Below are positions 17,298 through 25,252 of a DNA stretch of 25,252 nt, piece after piece. A program made the position numbers and the translations under genes. Origin of the DNA: Bacteroidota bacterium (lineage in GTDB: Bacteria > Bacteroidota > Bacteroidia > AKYH767-A > OLB10); the NCBI GenBank assembly GCA_016717725.1, contig JADKFA010000033.1, positions 1 through 25,252 on the forward strand, written 5' to 3'. Numbering within the stretch: the first letter of the stretch is position 1; each line of letters starts with the position of its first letter. The notes beneath the pieces were generated by a model. It saw only the letters and a program-made list of their open reading frames with translations, made no database searches and was not told where the DNA came from.

Positions 17298-18677
17298 TTA
17301 ATAGGCTGTATTTTGGGGATCCCAGTTAGACCAATCTTGTGTCCAGTTGTTGGTTCCAAATGCTCCTCTGAATGTTACTTGTTGAAATCCTGATAAGTTT
17401 AATCCTGTGAAGTCTGCACCGCTAAGTAAAAGAGACCCAGCAACTGGTAAGAAATCTGGATTTGTTGCGTAAGGATCAGAAGTTAAATTTGCATTGGTGT
17501 ATTGAATACTGTTTCCAAAAGTAATATCATTAAACCAGGTGCTAATGTTGAAAGTAGAACCACTTGCTACTGCTAATGGAGTATTGCAAGATGCAATGAC
17601 GTTGTTTTTAAATTGCAAGTCAGATGCGGAAGCATTGTTTTCGCAATTCGTTCCATCAATTAATAAACCAACAGGATATCCTGAAATTAAAGAGTTGTAA
17701 ATGCAAGTTTGTGTGTTTCTACGAAGATGTGCTCCTCTTTTGAAATTGGAATTTACAACTAAGCTGGTGTCTTGTTTTGGACCAAATACACTGATATTAG
17801 AAAAAATAGCTTTGGTGATTGGTGTTACAGTAGATCCTGCAGCATCATTGTCAGATTCAAAACCATTTGATCCAGATACATCCGCAATATTTGCATCTCT
17901 TAAAATTACACCAAATTGAATTTTACCAGTAAATCCATTGTCTGTATCAAAATCGTCGTCGGTAGATTTATATGCGATGAGGTGATTTAAATTTACATTT
18001 CCACCAAACATTTCATAAGAATCATCTCCACAAAAGGAAACTTGAATGTAATCTACTATAGTTCCACTACCAACACCACCGAGTGTTAATCCGTTGATTT
18101 CTTGATTTGGTTGAAAGGGAATTCCAGCATATTCAATACGTACATACTGTAATGATCCAGAATTGTCAGAAGCATTAGTTCCACCATATAAAGCATCAGG
18201 TCCGCCTTCAATTTGTCCTTCGCCACCAGGTAAATTGATAGGTGCTTTTCCACAAATGATAATACCGCCCCAATCTCCAGGATTTCTAGATCCAACAGCT
18301 TCTGCTGATGTGAAAATAATAGGATCTGCAGATGTTCCTGTTGCTTGTATTTTACCACCACGCTTAATTATTAAAGTTCCTTTTGTTGTTTTATCACCTT
18401 TAACAATAGTTCCTGGTTCAACATTTAATACTCCACCTTCATCTACATAAACAAATCCTTTAAGAAGGTATTTTTTAGTATTTACAAATGTGTAGTTTTG
18501 ATTGGTGCTTCCTTCTACTTGTACAGTACCATCCGATAAAACAGTAGTGGTAAAGTTTACAACATTACCTGGTGTAGTGTCGTCATTATTTTCATCCTTT
18601 TTGCAAGCGCTTAAAAGGGTTAAAGTCATTACTGATAATAATAACAGTTTCGATTTAATTGTACTTAAATTTTTCAT
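17298..18677 (-). CDS. surface-type lipoprotein of a beta-helix-like Bacteroidota family
   Basis: This 459-residue predicted lipoprotein has a signal peptide with lipobox LSAC and Cys25. The sequence right after it, CKKDENNDD, holds a K-D-E pattern like the lipoprotein export signal described in Capnocytophaga, so surface exposure is plausible. The mature part has evenly spaced short strands (GFVYVDEGGVLNVEPGTIVKG, GTLIIKRGGKIQATG, DPIIFTSAEAVGSRNPGDWG) typical of right-handed beta-helix proteins. The motifs GGIIICGKAPINLPGGEG, GGPDALYGG and GSNGFESDNDAAG recur in a family I know only as uncharacterised Bacteroidota lipoproteins. It sits between a TonB-dependent receptor and the pst operon. 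No enzymatic motif is visible. A role as the receptor's surface partner is inference. Confidence 0.85.
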   Translation of the reverse strand: MKNLSTIKSKLLLLSVMTLTLLSACKKDENNDDTTPGNVVNFTTTVLSDGTVQVEGSTNQNYTFVNTKKYLLKGFVYVDEGGVLNVEPGTIVKGDKTTKGTLIIKRGGKIQATGTSADPIIFTSAEAVGSRNPGDWGGIIICGKAPINLPGGEGQIEGGPDALYGGTNASDNSGSLQYVRIEYAGIPFQPNQEINGLTLGGVGSGTIVDYIQVSFCGDDSYEMFGGNVNLNHLIAYKSTDDDFDTDNGFTGKIQFGVILRDANIADVSGSNGFESDNDAAGSTVTPITKAIFSNISVFGPKQDTSLVVNSNFKRGAHLRRNTQTCIYNSLISGYPVGLLIDGTNCENNASASDLQFKNNVIASCNTPLAVASGSTFNISTWFNDITFGNSIQYTNANLTSDPYATNPDFLPVAGSLLLSGADFTGLNLSGFQQVTFRGAFGTNNWTQDWSNWDPQNTAY

Positions 18678-18757
18678 TTTATTTTATATTAGTTCCAGTG
18701 CAATATTACCGTGCTTATATGTTATTACTGTTATCTCAATTTAAAGTAATTATTAAT

Positions 18758-18793
18758 AAAAAAAGCGGAGCCTACTCTTCGAGTAAACTCCGC
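18758..18793 (-). terminator. terminator after the TonB-dependent receptor gene
   Basis: On the minus strand a 13-bp stem (GCGGAGUUUACUC with GAGUAGGCUCCGC, two G-U pairs) has a GAA loop and is followed by seven U residues. It lies 17 nt past the receptor stop. The lipoprotein gene downstream therefore needs read-through or its own promoter. Confidence 0.9.
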
Positions 18794-18810
18794 GATCAAT
18801 AAATCATCAA

Positions 18811-21400
18811 CTAATATTTTACAACAAATCCTAATGTATAGTATGTGCCACGTTTGTAGCTATAAATTAATTCGTCTTTTGAACTTATTTTTCCGTCTTC
18901 ATTGGAATCTTGTCTCAATACTACGGATTGATTAAGCAAATCTTGGACTCCAGCTTTTATTTCGAAATTTTTTCCGATGTTTTTTGTAACAGAGAAATCA
19001 ATAACGTTTCTTGGAAGTTCATACACATCGGGTGTGCCTTCTGTTCCTACAACAAATAATCTTTCTCCAATGATATTGTATTGAAGATTGCATTGTAGTT
19101 TGTGTACAGAATTAGTATAATAAATCCCCGTGTTCACTACATAGGGAGATTGACCCATCATGATTCTGGATTTCTTTTGTCCTACCGCTTCGTCGCCAAG
19201 TTGTACGCGGGAATAGATATAGGAGGCATTCATTCCCACAGAAAGCATACTGAAGAATCCAGCTTTAAAAATGGGTTCTAATGATTTTCGTATTTCCAAT
19301 TCTAAACCTGTGCTATAAGCAGTGGGTGCGTTTTTGAAGACGAAGTTTCTTGTGCCTCCCGAACCTGCGCCAGGCTTGAAGTATTGTTCAATTGGATTGG
19401 TGAATGATTTGTAGAATACGCCAACTGAAATTAACTCACCTGCCGTTGGATAGTTTTCCCATCTTAAATCGAAGTTGTCAATACTAGGTGTTTCTAATTC
19501 AGTGTTTCCAAATAGTACATTGTTAAATACGAAATCATAATAAGCGAATGGTGCAATTTCTCTAAACTCAGGGCGATTTAACGTTTTTGCATAGGCAAGT
19601 CTAAGTAATGATTTCTCACTTACATTATAACTAATGTTGATAGATGGTAAAAAACTGTTTACCGGATTTTCAATTTTCAAGGGCTTGCCATTGTTGTCAG
19701 CACTTTCAAGGATTAACTGATTGGCTTCAAAACGTACACCTCCAGAAATATTTAATCGATCCGTTACTGGCCATGTGCTTCCAACATAAACGGCTGAAAG
19801 TTGATTGTCGGCAGTATAACTGTCAGTGCCATTCGTTCCTTCTGTAATTTTAAATCCAGTGGAATCATTGAAGTTGTTTTGCGAAAAAATTTGATCAATG
19901 GGAAGGAGTAATAAGTCATTATCAAATTTATCAGTTCTTGACTTTGTATAAGCTAACCAACGCGCATCAAAAGTTCTGCTTTTCGTTTCAGTGTAAAATC
20001 CAAGACGCATGGTAATTTTACGAGTTTCGCTCAGTTTAACAACTTCTTGTTCCAGATTTCCAGCTAACATAAATGCATTTTCATCTAGCGTAGAATAAAA
20101 TCGACCTGCATCAGCTTGCGAAGCTGTACTATTTACTTGTGTATAGTAGGTAGAGGAATTATCTACTAAACTATTGAAAGTACGGATGCGACGATAGTCT
20201 GGTTCATTATTGTGCGTCATGCTATACCCTGCTGTCCAATTGATGTTGGTTTTGTTTTGATTGAAATCATGTGAACCTGAAAGCTGTCCTGAATAAAGTT
20301 GTCTTTCAGTATAGCGAAATGCATAATTTCTTACTGCATTTCCTTCTTCCATATTGGAGCCTGTACGGATACTTGTACTATTGGATCCAGTTTGATTGTA
20401 AATATTTCTGAATTCAATTTTGTTTCTTGTATTAAGTAGAAAGGTAAAGTTACTGAGAACACCAACGGAAATTTTATTGGTTGAAGTATGATCTTCGAAA
20501 TCGTAAATGGTGTCACTTACATTATTGATGATGTCAAATTGGTTGTAGTTTAAATTCTCTGCCTCTCTTACTTCGTATGTGTTCGAATAGTTTATTCCTG
20601 TAATATTAGATACTAGTACCTTCCCTAATTTAATTTTTTTCGCAAAGGATAAATTAAATCGTTGGTCGATGGGCGCCGATTTTTCTTTAGCGATCCATGT
20701 GTTTGGTAAAAGTTTAGCGAGTGCAACTTGATCTGCTATATTTAAGCCAGCCACGTTTTCAGGAAATTCATTGGGTAGATCACGACTTCCATTGTCCATG
20801 CCCAACCAATCGGTTTTGCTTAAAGAAGCACGATTGAATGTTTTAAAAGTCGTGTTGCTTCGTATTCCAATACTCATCCCTGCAGAAATGAAATCTTCAT
20901 CAGGAATATTTTTTGTGTATATTTTTACTATACCTCCCGCAAATTCACCTGGTAACTCAGGAGCTCCTGTTTTGTATATCATCACACGCTCTAACATTGA
21001 GCTTGGAATAATATCAAAAGAAAATGCTTTTTTATCGGTTTCAGAACTAGGAGCCATAGCTCCATTCAATAATACAGTATTGTATCTTTCACTTAAACCT
21101 CTAATCACAATGAATCGGTCATCCATAATACTCACGCCAGGGAGGCGACGAATAACTTCTGAAGCATTTCGATCTTGAGTTTTAGAAATTTGCTGACTCG
21201 AAATTCCATTTACAATTTGTGAAGATGAACGCATGTCGGCCAATACCGCATTTTCAGTATTCGTAATTCGGGTCGACATTACATCAGCACCTTTTAAAAC
21301 CTTTGCATTGGTACTTAATTTTAAATCGAGAATTGTTTTCGATCCAGCTTTAACATGTACATTAGGTTCTGTGATGGGATCATAACCGATAAAGAGCTGA
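18811..21400 (-). CDS. TonB-dependent outer-membrane receptor (5' end missing)
   Basis: The receptor imports a scarce nutrient across the outer membrane using TonB energy. From the ATG at 21279 it has 822 residues. The plug includes SEVIRRLPGVSI, FIVIRGLSERYNTVLLNG, SSMLERVMIYKTGAPELPG and EFAGGIVKIYT. A long beta-barrel ends in GTYYTLGFVVKY. The frame continues upstream of 21279 to about 21400 (HQLFIGYDPITEPNVHVKAG), which is the last third of a carboxypeptidase-regulatory-like domain. Beyond that comes a stop, and no signal peptide is found, so roughly 70-90 residues are lost or mis-assembled. Its place beside pst, phoB and phoR suggests a phosphate or organophosphate substrate; this is inference. 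An EF-hand-like loop lies before the final strand. Confidence 0.92.
18874..18909 (-). other. EF-hand-like loop in the TonB-dependent receptor
   Basis: Residues 791-802 read DSNEDGKISSKD, matching the calcium-loop pattern D-x-(N/D)-x-D-G-x-I-x-x-x-(D/E). It lies about 20 residues before the C-terminus, between what should be the last two barrel strands. Confidence 0.55.
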
Positions 21401-21530
21401 TGTTTAATCTATTGGACTAATTCATCGGAAACATGGGTTATTAAGTTATGATTAAAATTATATGAAATCAGTTTTTTATAGTCAAAAAAAGAATTAACAT
21501 TGTTGATTCACATTATTAAATACTGCATAT

Positions 21531-21577
21531 ACTTAACTGCGTCTTAATAATTTGTTAATATTGACAATCTTACTTTG
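21531..21577 (+). promoter_or_regulatory. candidate Pho box and -7 element of the phoB-like gene
   Basis: TTAA occurs at 21533, 21544 and 21555, exactly 11 bp apart (units acttaactgcg, tcttaataatt, tgttaatattg). A -7-like element TTACTTTG follows at 21570-21577, 11 bp after the last TTAA, and the ATG is at 21593. This is the layout of a PhoB-activated promoter, where the direct repeats replace the upstream core element. It would give autoregulation. Confidence 0.55.
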
Positions 21578-21592
21578 CATCAATATAGAAAT

Positions 21593-22273
21593 ATGACAAA
21601 CGAATCGATTAAAATTCTTCTTGTTGATGATGAACCAGATATTTTGGAGTTCATGGAGTACAATCTAAAGAAGGAAGGTTACAATGTACTTTTAGCAAAA
21701 AATGGTGCGGAGGCAGTTGAGATAGCAAAGCGAGAAATTCCACAATTAATAATTTTGGATATTATGATGCCGGAAATGGACGGTATTGAAGCGTGTAGAA
21801 GAATACGTGAAACAAAGGAGTTAGAACACGTTCTCATTGCATTTTTAACGGCTCGAAATGAAGAGTACTCCCAGCTTGCAGGATTTGATGTAGGCGCGGA
21901 TGATTATATCTCAAAACCAATAAAGCCACGAATTTTAACTTCAAGAATTAAAGCTCTTTTGAGAAGAACTAGTTTTAACCAAGAAACTCCAGCGGTACAA
22001 ATTGGAAATATGCGAATTGATCGCGATAGCTACTTGGTTTATAAGAATGATGAGCCTATCTCTTTCCCGAGAAAGGAATTTGAATTGTTGTCGTTACTTA
22101 CTTCTAAGCCTGGAAGAGTTTTTACACGAGAAGATATTTTATCAAGAGTATGGGGTTCTGAAATTGTAGTGGGGGATCGAACGATTGATGTGCATATCCG
22201 AAAAATTCGTGAAAAATTGGGAGATGATGTGATCAAAACCATTAAAGGGATTGGTTATAAATTCGATATTTAG
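21593..22273 (+). CDS. phoB: PhoB-like OmpR-family response regulator
   Basis: This 226-residue DNA-binding response regulator has a receiver domain with acidic pocket Asp12/Asp13, phospho-acceptor Asp56 (LIILDIMMPEMDG) and Lys108 (DYISKPIKP). The C-terminal winged helix has FPRKEFELLSLLTSKPGRVF, then VGDRTIDVHIRKIREKLG and IKGIGYKFD. I chose the ATG at 21593 (MTNESIKILL); the upstream TTG at 21575 is inside the -7 element. The kinase gene follows after 75 nt. Assignment as PhoB rests on the winged-helix family plus the neighbouring pst genes and kinase; the sequence alone would only say OmpR/PhoB family. The frame is intact. Confidence 0.9.
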   Translation: MTNESIKILLVDDEPDILEFMEYNLKKEGYNVLLAKNGAEAVEIAKREIPQLIILDIMMPEMDGIEACRRIRETKELEHVLIAFLTARNEEYSQLAGFDVGADDYISKPIKPRILTSRIKALLRRTSFNQETPAVQIGNMRIDRDSYLVYKNDEPISFPRKEFELLSLLTSKPGRVFTREDILSRVWGSEIVVGDRTIDVHIRKIREKLGDDVIKTIKGIGYKFDI

Positions 22274-22329
22274 AAAGTTTTTTTCTGATGTATTTTCTGT
22301 TTTTTATGCAAGTGGTGAAGGTTTTTTAG

Positions 22330-22337
22330 TACTTTCG
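22330..22337 (+). promoter_or_regulatory. possible -7 element for the kinase gene
   Basis: TACTTTCG differs from the Bacteroidota consensus TAnnTTTG at one base and lies 12 nt before the kinase ATG. No clear upstream element is seen. The gene may mainly be read from the phoB promoter. Confidence 0.25.
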
Positions 22338-22348
22338 TAAGTCTTCAC

Positions 22349-23396
22349 ATGAAAAGTGCATCTCCTCAACTGTTAACAATACTTATAGCCGCCTTTTTGT
22401 CTGCGCTATTAGTGGTCGTGGATCTTTTATTGGCTTTTTATTTTAAGATGAACCTGTCGTGTAATTTCTTTATCACTTCTTTTTTGGTGATGTTTTTAAT
22501 ATCCTATATTTTATTTAAGCAATTGCAAAAAAAATATATCAAGGATAATTTGATGCAGATTTATAGGCAGATCCTAAAAATTCGAAATCCAAAGGATGTG
22601 ATTCGTCCTATTGACGAGAATAAAGAATGTTTCTAATGAAATTAATAAAGTACTCTATGAATGGAGTAGTGAATCAAAAGAGGAGATTGATCATCTGAAG
22701 CAAGTTGAAATTTATCGCAGAGAATTTTTAAGCAATGTTTCTCATGAATTAAAAACTCCTGTGTTTTCCGTACAAGGTTACATTCACACACTGATTGATG
22801 GTGGTATTGAGGATGCAGATGTGAACATGCATTACCTCAATAAAGCAAGCAAGGGCATTGACCGATTGATTAGTATGGTGGATGACCTTGAAAGTATTTC
22901 ACGTTTGGAATCGGGGGAGTTAATTGTTGAGTTGCGTACATTCGATTTACATGATTTGGCTCAAGATATTATTGAATCAGTAGAGTTGCAATCAAAGGAA
23001 AGAGGTGTAACCATCAAATTGGAGTCGTCAGAAAATAAACCAATTTACGTGTATTCCGATAAGGATATGGTTCGACAGATCTTAGTGAACTTTATTGTTA
23101 ATTCTATTAAGTATGGAGTTAAGGATGGAGTGACGAAAGTTCGGCTTACCGAGTCGGATGATAAAGTCATTGTGGATGTCGAGGATAATGGAATTGGCAT
23201 CGAAAAAGTGCATCTGCCACGCTTATTCGAACGTTTTTATCGTGTGGATAAAAGCCGATCTCGTGATCAAGGTGGTACCGGCTTGGGTTTAGCCATTGTA
23301 AAACATATTTTAGAAGCCTTAGGAGAAGGTGTTCAAGTGGATAGTGAGGTGGGTAAAGGAACGCGTTTTACTTTTTCACTCCCACGAAGCAAATAA
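22349..23396 (+). CDS. phoR: PhoR-like sensor histidine kinase (one frameshift)
   Basis: The partner kinase of the preceding regulator has 348 residues after repair. Two membrane helices (about residues 8-32 and 40-58) are joined by a very short loop, so there is no periplasmic sensor domain. No PAS domain is visible. The phospho-acceptor is His132 in SNVSHELKTPVFSVQGYI. ATP-binding boxes are N (ILVNFIVNSIKYG), G1 (VEDNGIGI), F (LFERFYRVDKSRSR) and G2 (GGTGLGLAIVKHI). The frame breaks near 22620, where one extra A (gagaataaag for gagataaag) splits it; removing it gives exactly 349 codons. The short membrane anchor fits the view that PhoR reads phosphate status through Pst and PhoU rather than directly. 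Confidence 0.92.
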
Positions 23397-23407
23397 TTCT
23401 CCTGTTT

Positions 23408-23436
23408 TTTGAATTCCGTTGGTTGGTTTATCTTTG
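23408..23436 (+). promoter_or_regulatory. Bacteroidota-type promoter for the arginase-family gene
   Basis: TTTG (23408-23411), a 17-bp spacer and TATCTTTG (23429-23436) match the TTTG-N17-TAnnTTTG consensus exactly. It sits just after the kinase stop and implies transcription starting near 23443, 12 nt before the GTG start codon at 23455. Confidence 0.7.
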
Positions 23437-23454
23437 TATCCTATCCAAATTGAC

Positions 23455-24539
23455 GTGAAGAAATTAAATTCAAGTGCCGCTAAAAGCAAAGCAGAAAAAA
23501 TCCGAAATTTTGATCAAAATGGTCCAGCCCTGGAATCGGCAAATGTTTTTGGACTTCCATTTACTTCTGAGGAATCTTCTATCGTTTTAATTCCTGTTCC
23601 TTGGGAAGCTACAGTAAGTTATGGAGGAGGCACATCAAAAGGACCAGATGCCATTTTTGAGGCGAGCTCTCAAGTGGATTTATTGCATCCTGAGTTTAAA
23701 GATTTGTGGAAGGTTGGGATTTCTATGGAAAAAGGATCAAGCGATCTCGCCAAGAAAAGTAAATCTTTAAAGAAAATGTTTCCAAAATAATTGATGCATT
23801 GGAAAAAGGAAAAGATATTTCCCGTGATGCAAAGATGATGGCTCAATTGGATGCTGTGAATGAAGGTTCGGCGGTGATGATAAATGAAGTTTATCGTCAA
23901 ACTTCGTCATGGTTAAAGAAGGGTAAGTTGGTTGGACTCGTAGGCGGAGATCACAGTACGCCATTAGGTTTTTTCAAAGCGTTGGCTGATAAATATTCCA
24001 ATTTTGGAATTTTGCAAATTGATGCCCATATGGATTTAAGAAAATCGTTTGAAGGATTTACGTATTCTCATGCATCCATCATGTACAATGCATTGGAGAT
24101 TTCTCAAATCTCAAAATTAGTGCAAGTGGGAATTCGCGATTTCTGTGCGGAAGAAAATGAGTATGTGAAGAAAAGTAAAAATAGGGTAGAGGTGTTTTCT
24201 TTTGTAGATGTTAGTAAGAATAAATTTGAAGGAATGTCGTGGAAAAAACAATGTGAGCAAATTATTGCTGCGCTTCCACAAAATGTACACATCAGTTTTG
24301 ACATCGATGGACTCGATCCTAAATTATGTCCAAACACAGGAACACCAGTTCCCGGTGGATTCGAATTTCATGAAATCACCTATTTGTTGAGTGAGTTAGC
24401 CAAGAGCAAGAAAAAAATCATCAGCTTCGATTTAAACGAAGTTTCTCCGGGCAAAGATGACTGGGATGGAAATGTAGGTGCAAGAATGTTGTTTCACTTG
24501 TGTGGTGTGTTGGCGAAATCGAATGGGTTGGTGAAATAG
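23455..24539 (+). CDS. arginase/agmatinase-family ureohydrolase (one frameshift)
   Basis: This is a binuclear-manganese hydrolase of the ureohydrolase fold, 361 residues after repair. Metal-ligand motifs are GGDHS (His167), DAHMD (Asp190, His192, Asp194) and SFDIDGLDP, followed by GTPVPGGF, typical of agmatinase, arginase or formimidoylglutamase. The two reading frames join across a missing A in the run at 23776-23780 (KKNVSKIIDALEKG); repair gives exactly 362 codons. I place the start at GTG 23455 because a consensus promoter overlaps any earlier start. The substrate guanidino compound is not decided by sequence; agmatinase-like is my first guess from the GTPVPGGF context. It is separated from the kinase by its own promoter and ends 9 nt before a palindrome cluster. 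Confidence 0.88.
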
Positions 24540-24547
24540 ATTTTGCC

Positions 24548-24577
24548 TGTAACCTCGCCATTTATGGCGAGGTTACA
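24548..24577. repeat. palindrome 1 (13-bp perfect stem)
   Basis: TGTAACCTCGCCA and TGGCGAGGTTACA flank TTTA. It begins 9 nt after the ureohydrolase stop. No T tract follows, so it is not a standard terminator. Confidence 0.9.
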
Positions 24578-24595
24578 GCGATACTCCCTTCACTT

Positions 24596-24650
24596 TAAGC
24601 CCGCCTTCGATAAAATTGGATATCATCCAATTTTATCGAAGGCGGGCTTA
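24596..24650. repeat. palindrome 2 (26-bp perfect stem, 3-nt loop)
   Basis: A perfect 26-bp inverted repeat starts TAAGCCCGCCTTCGATAAAA and closes on ATC. It is GC-rich at its base and AT-rich near the tip. Such a perfect long stem in non-coding DNA is unusual. Confidence 0.95.
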
Positions 24651-24668
24651 TTAAGTATATGGATTTCC

Positions 24669-24696
24669 ATAACGTCGCCATAAATGGCGACGTTAT
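24669..24696. repeat. palindrome 3 (12-bp perfect stem)
   Basis: ATAACGTCGCCA and TGGCGACGTTAT flank TAAA. It is palindrome 1 with one C-G pair swapped to G-C and the loop reverse-complemented. Confidence 0.9.
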
Positions 24697-24796
24697 AAGT
24701 GGTGTTTTGGACATCCTAGTCAATACGAATTGTGGTTCATCCATTAAATTCAATTGACTCTTTTACGCATTACTCCCGAACAGAAGCACACTTAAC

Positions 24797-24830
24797 TTGC
24801 GTTCCCAAAACAATATTCAAAATACTTTTG
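24797..24830 (+). promoter_or_regulatory. promoter of the last gene
   Basis: TACTTTTG (24823-24830) matches TAnnTTTG exactly, and TTG at 24797-24799 lies 23 bp upstream, at the long end of the known spacing. Transcription would start about 30 nt before the ATG at 24868. Confidence 0.5.
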
Positions 24831-24867
24831 TGCGAAACCCATATATTTACATAACCAAACAACTGGC

Positions 24868-25252
24868 ATGCTGCGAATTTTATTCATTTGTATACTCTTC
24901 ACCACTTCCCTCTCCGCTCAATACACAGACCGCTATTGGGCATTCGGTGACAGTGCTGCCATTGATTTTAAAAATCTCTCGAATCCACAACCTGTAAACA
25001 GTGTATTGCGTGTACGCGGTTCTTGTGCCAGTATTTGTGATAGCGCAGGTGATCTGTTGTTTTATTGCGGAAGTCCAAATTGGCAACAATGGTTAACACC
25101 AAATGGCATTGTGACCGATGGTTATGTGATAAATAAAAATCATCAAACCATGTTTAAAGGTGATTCACTTGTTGGTTCACTTTGGTATCAAGAAATGGTA
25201 ATCGTTCCCATGCCCGATAACGATAGCCTTTTTTATATTTTTAGTGCGGGGT
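24868..25252 (+). CDS. secreted protein, N-terminus of a gliding/T9SS-cargo-like family (partial)
   Basis: The window ends after 128 residues of this protein. A signal peptide (MLRILFICILFTTSLSAQ) is followed by WAFGDSAAIDF, GSCASICDSAGDLLFYC, DSLVGSLWYQEMVIVP and DNDSLFYIFSAG. This order resembles the N-terminal module of large Bacteroidota secreted proteins ('WyFGxxAGLDF ... EGcAsIsDxxGnLLFYTdG ... qsailVPxPgn..xYYiF') that often end in type IX sorting or gliding-associated domains. The ending is not in the window, so cargo status is inferred. The frame is intact in the visible part. Confidence 0.8.
   Translation, partial: MLRILFICILFTTSLSAQYTDRYWAFGDSAAIDFKNLSNPQPVNSVLRVRGSCASICDSAGDLLFYCGSPNWQQWLTPNGIVTDGYVINKNHQTMFKGDSLVGSLWYQEMVIVPMPDNDSLFYIFSAG

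Larger units (their letters stand above)
24540..24867. other. 328-bp gene-free stretch
   Basis: It holds the three palindromes (24548-24696) and a promoter (24797-24830). I see no RNA gene and no credible reading frame in the remainder. Confidence 0.7.

Noticed and set aside
18716..18756. TAACA-like repeats upstream of the lipoprotein gene
   Set aside because: Spacings are 9 and 12 bp, not 11, so they do not match the register seen at pstS and phoB.
21439..21462. TTAA pair at 21441 and 21452, 11 bp apart, as a receptor Pho box
   Set aside because: Only two units, no -7 element in the right place, and TTAA pairs are expected by chance in AT-rich DNA.
23455..24539. Naming the ureohydrolase hutG, speB or rocF
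   Set aside because: No neighbouring histidine, polyamine or arginine pathway gene, and the active-site motifs are shared by all three.
24719..24757. Inverted repeat AGTCAAT...ATTGACT
   Set aside because: Only 7-bp arms around a loop of over 20 nt, with imperfect inner pairing; weak beside the neighbouring perfect palindromes.

Overview
The window is AT-rich DNA from a member of the Bacteroidota. The evidence is SprB-type adhesin repeats, a TonB-dependent receptor, CKKD-type lipoproteins, TAnnTTTG promoter elements and few Shine-Dalgarno sites. The sequence carries about 20 apparent one-base indels, nearly all in homopolymer runs and many in housekeeping genes. I read most of these as base-calling errors, and I give gene extents after repairing them.

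Layout. Positions 1-4645 (minus) hold one giant secreted adhesin-like protein that runs off the left edge: signal peptide, Gly-rich domain, P/Homo B-like domain, SprB-like repeats, HYR domain and tandem MopE-type acidic repeats. Positions 4821-6405 (minus) hold an ECF sigma factor, a small possible anti-sigma-like protein and endonuclease III. Positions 6677-9368 hold a secreted beta-propeller protein (plus) that converges on an oligopeptide-binding protein (minus) lacking its signal peptide. Positions 9349-12631 (plus) hold mtaB, lgt and an inositol-monophosphatase family gene.

The core of the window is a phosphate-starvation locus. It contains pstS-pstC-pstA-pstB-phoU (17063-12638, minus), a surface-type lipoprotein and a TonB-dependent receptor (minus), and a PhoB-like regulator with a PhoR-like kinase (plus). 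Upstream of both pstS and the regulator I find TTAA-centred units repeated on an exact 11-bp register, the geometry of PhoB direct-repeat operators. The inferred circuit is: low phosphate, then PhoR/PhoB, then the Pst transporter and possibly the receptor/lipoprotein pair at the outer membrane. PstC carries a PstS-like periplasmic insertion, and a 17-bp hairpin lies inside the 5' end of pstC.

Positions 23455-24539 encode an arginase/agmatinase-family hydrolase. It is followed by a 149-bp cluster of three perfect palindromes, the outer two differing by a compensatory base-pair swap. The window ends inside a secreted protein that resembles the N-termini of Bacteroidota gliding/T9SS cargo proteins.
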